Source of the DNA: an uncultured Bacteroidales bacterium
GTDB taxonomy: Bacteria > Bacteroidota > Bacteroidia > Bacteroidales > Paludibacteraceae
Length of the DNA stretch: 8,613 nucleotides
NCBI GenBank assembly: GCA_937901025.1
Contig: CALCGR010000031.1
Coordinates: 1-8,613 of the forward strand
Direction: 5' to 3'
Shown here: positions 6,817-8,613 of the stretch, in pieces
Layout of the letters: the number at the start of each line of letters is the position of its first letter
Position numbering within the stretch: the first letter of the stretch is position 1
Program-made: the position numbers and the translations under genes
The notes under the pieces: model-generated
What the model saw: the letters and a program-made list of their open reading frames with translations, nothing else
Told to the model about the DNA's origin: nothing
Database searches by the model: none

Positions 6817-7728
6817 TTATTGTGCTACTTCGGAGTAAGGCGGATAACCTAAAAGCTTATTGCTCGACCAATAGATATATCCTTGGTTGCTAACGGTTTC
6901 AATGGTTCCACTATAATTGGTTATCTTCGACTCAATGAAGACGGTATCACCCACCGCCAACATATCAGGGTTGGTAAAGTCGTTACCGGTTTTTCTGTCC
7001 TTAACGCGATAGCAGTAGAAAGTCTCATCCGGATAATCATTATTCATAATGGTGAAGGTGGCGTTCTTATACCCGCTCGGAGCTTCGTTTACTTGATAAA
7101 CGACACCAACAATCTTATACGTCTCGGTTGTGGTCTTGCCTTTGCCAATGGAATCACCAATCGCGAGTGCTCTCTTGATGCTGATTTGGTCGGGTAGTGG
7201 ATCCGGACAAGCGGGTAAGGTAATGGGATCCGGCAAGAATAGACCATAGGGGATATCATAAAGGAATCCGTTGACCAACTCGGGCGTGTATGAATCGTTC
7301 TTTACATATCTTTGCAAGGCACCTACTACCGTTACATAAGAGCCCACTAAAGGTACCTTGTATCGGGAAGTGAAGTTTTTGTTCCTCAGGTTCTTGGTGT
7401 AATAACACGTTAGGGTTTTGTCGGTACTATCCTTGAAGTCGAAATTGATATCTGTATATTTTGGAACATCGGTCGGGTTGGTGATGTTCTTCGTAATCAT
7501 TCCGCTAATCTTATATTTCTGGGTCGTCGTTTCTCCGTCCGCCAAACCGGCAACAATCTTCAGAGCACTATCGATATTGATTTCGATAGCATCCACGATG
7601 GGAGTCGGCTCCGAGGGCAGGTTGTAGCTGTTATCTCCGGGGCTGGGGATATTCGAGCTCTCTTTACAATTGGTTAGCGTCAAACTCATAACGAGTAATA
7701 AGGCTGCAAATAAACTGAACTGTTTCAT
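6817..7728 (-). CDS. Putative outer-membrane lipoprotein with two tandem OB-fold-like domains
   Basis: With the start at 7726-7728 the product has 303 residues: MKQFSLFAALLLVMSLTLTNC, a lipoprotein signal peptide with lipobox LTNC and lipidated Cys21. A proline/serine-rich linker (22-50) follows, then two similar domains, about 52-158 and 183-287. Both begin with a helix ending in a GLADGETTTQKYKISG or GKTTTETYKIVG type stretch, then a beta-strand run with an aromatic CYYTK or CYRVK segment, then L(V/A)VG(S/D)(Y/T)V. This arrangement resembles the OB-fold-like domains common in Bacteroidota surface lipoproteins. The ligand is unknown; I do not claim nucleic acid binding. The frame is open up to 7773 (a TTG), but that codon lies inside the -7 box of the gene's own promoter, so the inner ATG, preceded by an A-rich leader, is preferred. 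It is the first gene of the minus-strand group and is followed by ppiD 21 bases on. Confidence 0.82.
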   Translation of the reverse strand: MKQFSLFAALLLVMSLTLTNCKESSNIPSPGDNSYNLPSEPTPIVDAIEINIDSALKIVAGLADGETTTQKYKISGMITKNITNPTDVPKYTDINFDFKDSTDKTLTCYYTKNLRNKNFTSRYKVPLVGSYVTVVGALQRYVKNDSYTPELVNGFLYDIPYGLFLPDPITLPACPDPLPDQISIKRALAIGDSIGKGKTTTETYKIVGVVYQVNEAPSGYKNATFTIMNNDYPDETFYCYRVKDRKTGNDFTNPDMLAVGDTVFIESKITNYSGTIETVSNQGYIYWSSNKLLGYPPYSEVAQ

Positions 7729-7770
7729 ACGTTTTTTGTGCTTTTTACGGATTTTACCCGAATTTGGCTG

Positions 7771-7802
7771 CAAAGATACAAAAAATCTCGCACATACGCA
7801 AA
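7771..7802 (-). promoter_or_regulatory. Promoter of the lipoprotein-ppiD transcript (Bacteroidota primary sigma type)
   Basis: On the minus strand TTTG (7802-7799) is followed after 20 bases by TATCTTTG (7778-7771), again an exact match to TTTG-N19-21-TAnnTTTG. The expected transcript start near 7764 gives a leader of about 35 bases to the ATG at 7728 and rules out the in-frame TTG at 7773. The divergent infC promoter begins 35 bases away, and the two share the A/T-rich spacer. Confidence 0.83.
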
Positions 7803-7837
7803 CTTTATTAAAAAAATATCACTTTTTTTCAAAAAAA

Positions 7838-7869
7838 TTTGGTAGTATCAAAAAAATGTTGTACCTTTG
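7838..7869 (+). promoter_or_regulatory. Promoter of infC (Bacteroidota primary sigma type)
   Basis: TTTG at 7838-7841 and TACCTTTG at 7862-7869 are separated by 20 bases, an exact match to the Bacteroidota pattern TTTG-N19-21-TAnnTTTG. Transcription should start about 5-8 bases after 7869, leaving a leader of roughly 25 bases before the infC ATG, too short for an L20-type leader structure. A- and T-tracts (7803-7837) lie just upstream and may act like an UP element. Confidence 0.85.
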
Positions 7870-7900
7870 CACGCTTTTTTATAAGAATGCATTATTGTAT

Positions 7901-8464
7901 ATGGCGTTAAACGTCCCCAACAACTCTCCTCGTCCCCAGCGCGGCCGAGTAGAAAAAGAGCTGCCGAATCGTATCAACGACAAGATTCGCGGCGTGAATG
8001 AAGTACGCTTAGTAGGCGACAATGTAGAGCAGGGTATTTATAGTTATCGCGAGGCGATGCGCATTGCCGATGACATGAATTTGGACCTGGTAGAGGTTTC
8101 CCCTAATGCCGCTCCCCCTGTATGCCGCATTCTGGATTACCAGAAGTTCTTGTACCAGAAGAAACGCAAAGAGAAGGAGATTAAGCAAAACTCCGCGAAG
8201 ATTGTGGTCAAAGAGATCCGTTTCGGACCGCAAACCGATGAGCATGATTACAACTTTAAACTCAAGCATGCCCAGGAGTTCTTGAAAGATGGTAACAAAG
8301 TGAAGGCGTATGTGTTCTTCCGCGGTCGTTCCATCGTGTTCAAGGAGCAAGGTGAACTGCTGCTCGCGCGTTTTGCGAACGATTTGGAGGAAGTAGGCAA
8401 ACCCGAAGCCGTTCCGCAATTGGAAGGCAAGCGGATGATTGTGATGATTGCGCCCAAGAAATAA
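7901..8464 (+). CDS. infC: Translation initiation factor IF-3
   Basis: IF-3 binds the 30S ribosomal subunit, checks the initiator tRNA and start codon, and prevents premature 50S joining. The 187-residue product has the N-domain at about 23-92 (RINDKIR, VRLVGD, LDLVEVSPNAAPPVCRI) and the C-domain at about 99-185 (VVKEIRFGPQTDEHDYNFK, KVKAYVFFRGRS, LEGKRM). Length and motifs are normal for Bacteroidota; the first 20 or so residues are a basic, proline-containing extension. The reading frame is open upstream to 7670, but the promoter -7 box ends at 7869 and an upstream in-frame ATG at 7857 lies before the expected transcript start. The ATG at 7901 is therefore chosen; it follows an A/T-rich leader of roughly 25 bases without a Shine-Dalgarno sequence. 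Unlike E. coli infC, the start codon is not AUU. rpmI follows after 101 bases. thrS, which often precedes infC, is replaced here by a divergent lipoprotein gene. Confidence 0.97.
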   Translation: MALNVPNNSPRPQRGRVEKELPNRINDKIRGVNEVRLVGDNVEQGIYSYREAMRIADDMNLDLVEVSPNAAPPVCRILDYQKFLYQKKRKEKEIKQNSAKIVVKEIRFGPQTDEHDYNFKLKHAQEFLKDGNKVKAYVFFRGRSIVFKEQGELLLARFANDLEEVGKPEAVPQLEGKRMIVMIAPKK

Positions 8465-8465
8465 C

Positions 8466-8486
8466 CGTGCATCGTGCATTGTGCAT
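8466..8486. repeat. Three heptamers directly after infC
   Basis: CGTGCAT, CGTGCAT, TGTGCAT, followed by a weaker TATGAAC, begin two bases after the infC stop codon. Short tandem arrays of this kind occur between genes in Bacteroidales genomes as I recall them; no function is known to me. Confidence 0.8.
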
Positions 8487-8498
8487 TATGAACCCAAT

Positions 8499-8530
8499 AG
8501 TCGATAGGCCACCAATGGCTGCCTACGACT
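8499..8530 (+). promoter_or_regulatory. Stable hairpin between infC and rpmI
   Basis: AGTCG (8499-8503) pairs with CGACT (8526-8530) and TAGGC (8505-8509) with GCCTA (8521-8525), giving ten base pairs with a single bulged A at 8504. The 11-base loop contains GCCA and TGGC, which allow an alternative inner fold. It is followed by TTAAAATAATTAAT, not a U run, so it is a poor terminator. A role in mRNA processing or in autogenous control of rpmI-rplT is possible but unproven. Confidence 0.55.
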
Positions 8531-8565
8531 TAAAATAATTAATAACAATTTAAAATTTAAACAAA

Positions 8566-8613
8566 ATGCCAAAGGTAAAAACTAATTCCGGTGCTAAAAA
8601 AAGATTCACTCTT
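8566..8613 (+). CDS. rpmI: Large ribosomal subunit protein bL35, N-terminal part only
   Basis: Only the first 16 codons are in the window: MPKVKTNSGAKKRFTL. This matches the conserved N-terminus of bL35 (MPKxKTxxGAxKRF), a small basic protein of the 50S subunit, usually about 65 residues. The ATG is preceded by a very A/T-rich stretch, typical of Bacteroidota ribosomal protein genes, where A/T-rich leaders take the place of a Shine-Dalgarno sequence. Position after infC is the standard infC-rpmI-rplT order, so rplT is expected just beyond the right edge. I see no TAnnTTTG promoter in the 101 bases before it, so it is probably transcribed from the infC promoter. Confidence 0.95.
   Translation, partial: MPKVKTNSGAKKRFTL

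Larger units (their letters stand above)
7729..7900. other. Divergent intergenic region, lipoprotein / infC
   Basis: 172 bases with no gene. It holds the two back-to-back promoters and, between their -33 boxes, homopolymer runs of A and T (7803-7837). I see no long inverted repeat that would mark a repressor operator. Confidence 0.8.
8465..8565 (+). other. infC-rpmI intergenic region
   Basis: 101 bases without a gene: the heptamer array, the hairpin, then about 35 bases that are almost all A and T and run up to the rpmI start. No TAnnTTTG promoter is present. Confidence 0.75.

Noticed and set aside
7729..7773. Lipoprotein start at the in-frame TTG at 7773
   Set aside because: The codon is part of the -7 promoter box, and a basic 15-residue leader would precede an otherwise perfect lipoprotein signal peptide starting at 7728.
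7670..7900. N-terminal extension of infC to an upstream TTG, or to the in-frame ATG at 7857
   Set aside because: Both lie upstream of the expected transcript start set by the -7 box at 7862-7869, and the extra residues do not resemble IF-3.
8009..8479. 156-codon open frame on the minus strand opposite infC
   Set aside because: Antisense to infC over nearly its whole length, with no family resemblance or start signal.
8499..8535. Intrinsic terminator ending the infC transcript
   Set aside because: The stem is followed by a mixed A/T sequence rather than a run of T, and rpmI downstream has no promoter of its own in view.

Overview
The window looks like part of a Bacteroidales (Bacteroidota) chromosome. 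Reasons: two perfect copies of the Bacteroidota promoter (TTTG, about 20 bases, TAnnTTTG); A/T-rich leaders without Shine-Dalgarno sequences; IF3 and L35 of Bacteroidota type; a very long PpiD/SurA-like protein starting MATLQKIR; a secreted endonuclease I ending in what looks like a cut-down type IX secretion tail; and an outer-membrane-type lipoprotein. I cannot name the genus.

Layout. From about 7.73 kb down to base 1, six genes run on the minus strand: a two-domain OB-fold-like lipoprotein, a periplasmic PpiD-like chaperone, phosphatidylserine synthase (pssA), a secreted endonuclease I, a PAP2-family membrane phosphatase, and uvrB, whose C-terminal end lies outside the window. From about 7.84 kb to the right end, infC and the start of rpmI run on the plus strand, the usual translation-factor operon. 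The two groups diverge from a 172-base region with one good promoter facing each way.

The genes from pssA to uvrB are packed with overlaps of 16, 1 and 38 bases, which suggests translational coupling. The lipoprotein and ppiD are 21 bases apart and probably share the divergent promoter. A 7-bp GC-rich hairpin after ppiD may separate this pair from the pssA group, in whole or in part. The likely functional themes are envelope protein folding (lipoprotein, PpiD), membrane phospholipid synthesis (PssA, PAP2) and nucleic acid handling (secreted nuclease, UvrB).

No tRNA, rRNA, CRISPR array, insertion sequence or phage gene was seen, and I do not find a complete new multi-gene system. The most unusual features are small. 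Tandem arrays with an 8-bp period lie at both ends of the endonuclease gene; one encodes most of its signal peptide and the other replaces the end of its probable T9SS sorting tail. A heptamer array lies after infC, and a perfect 18-bp in-frame duplication lies in the first membrane segment of PssA. The PPIase domain of the PpiD-like protein is shortened and lacks its hallmark histidines.
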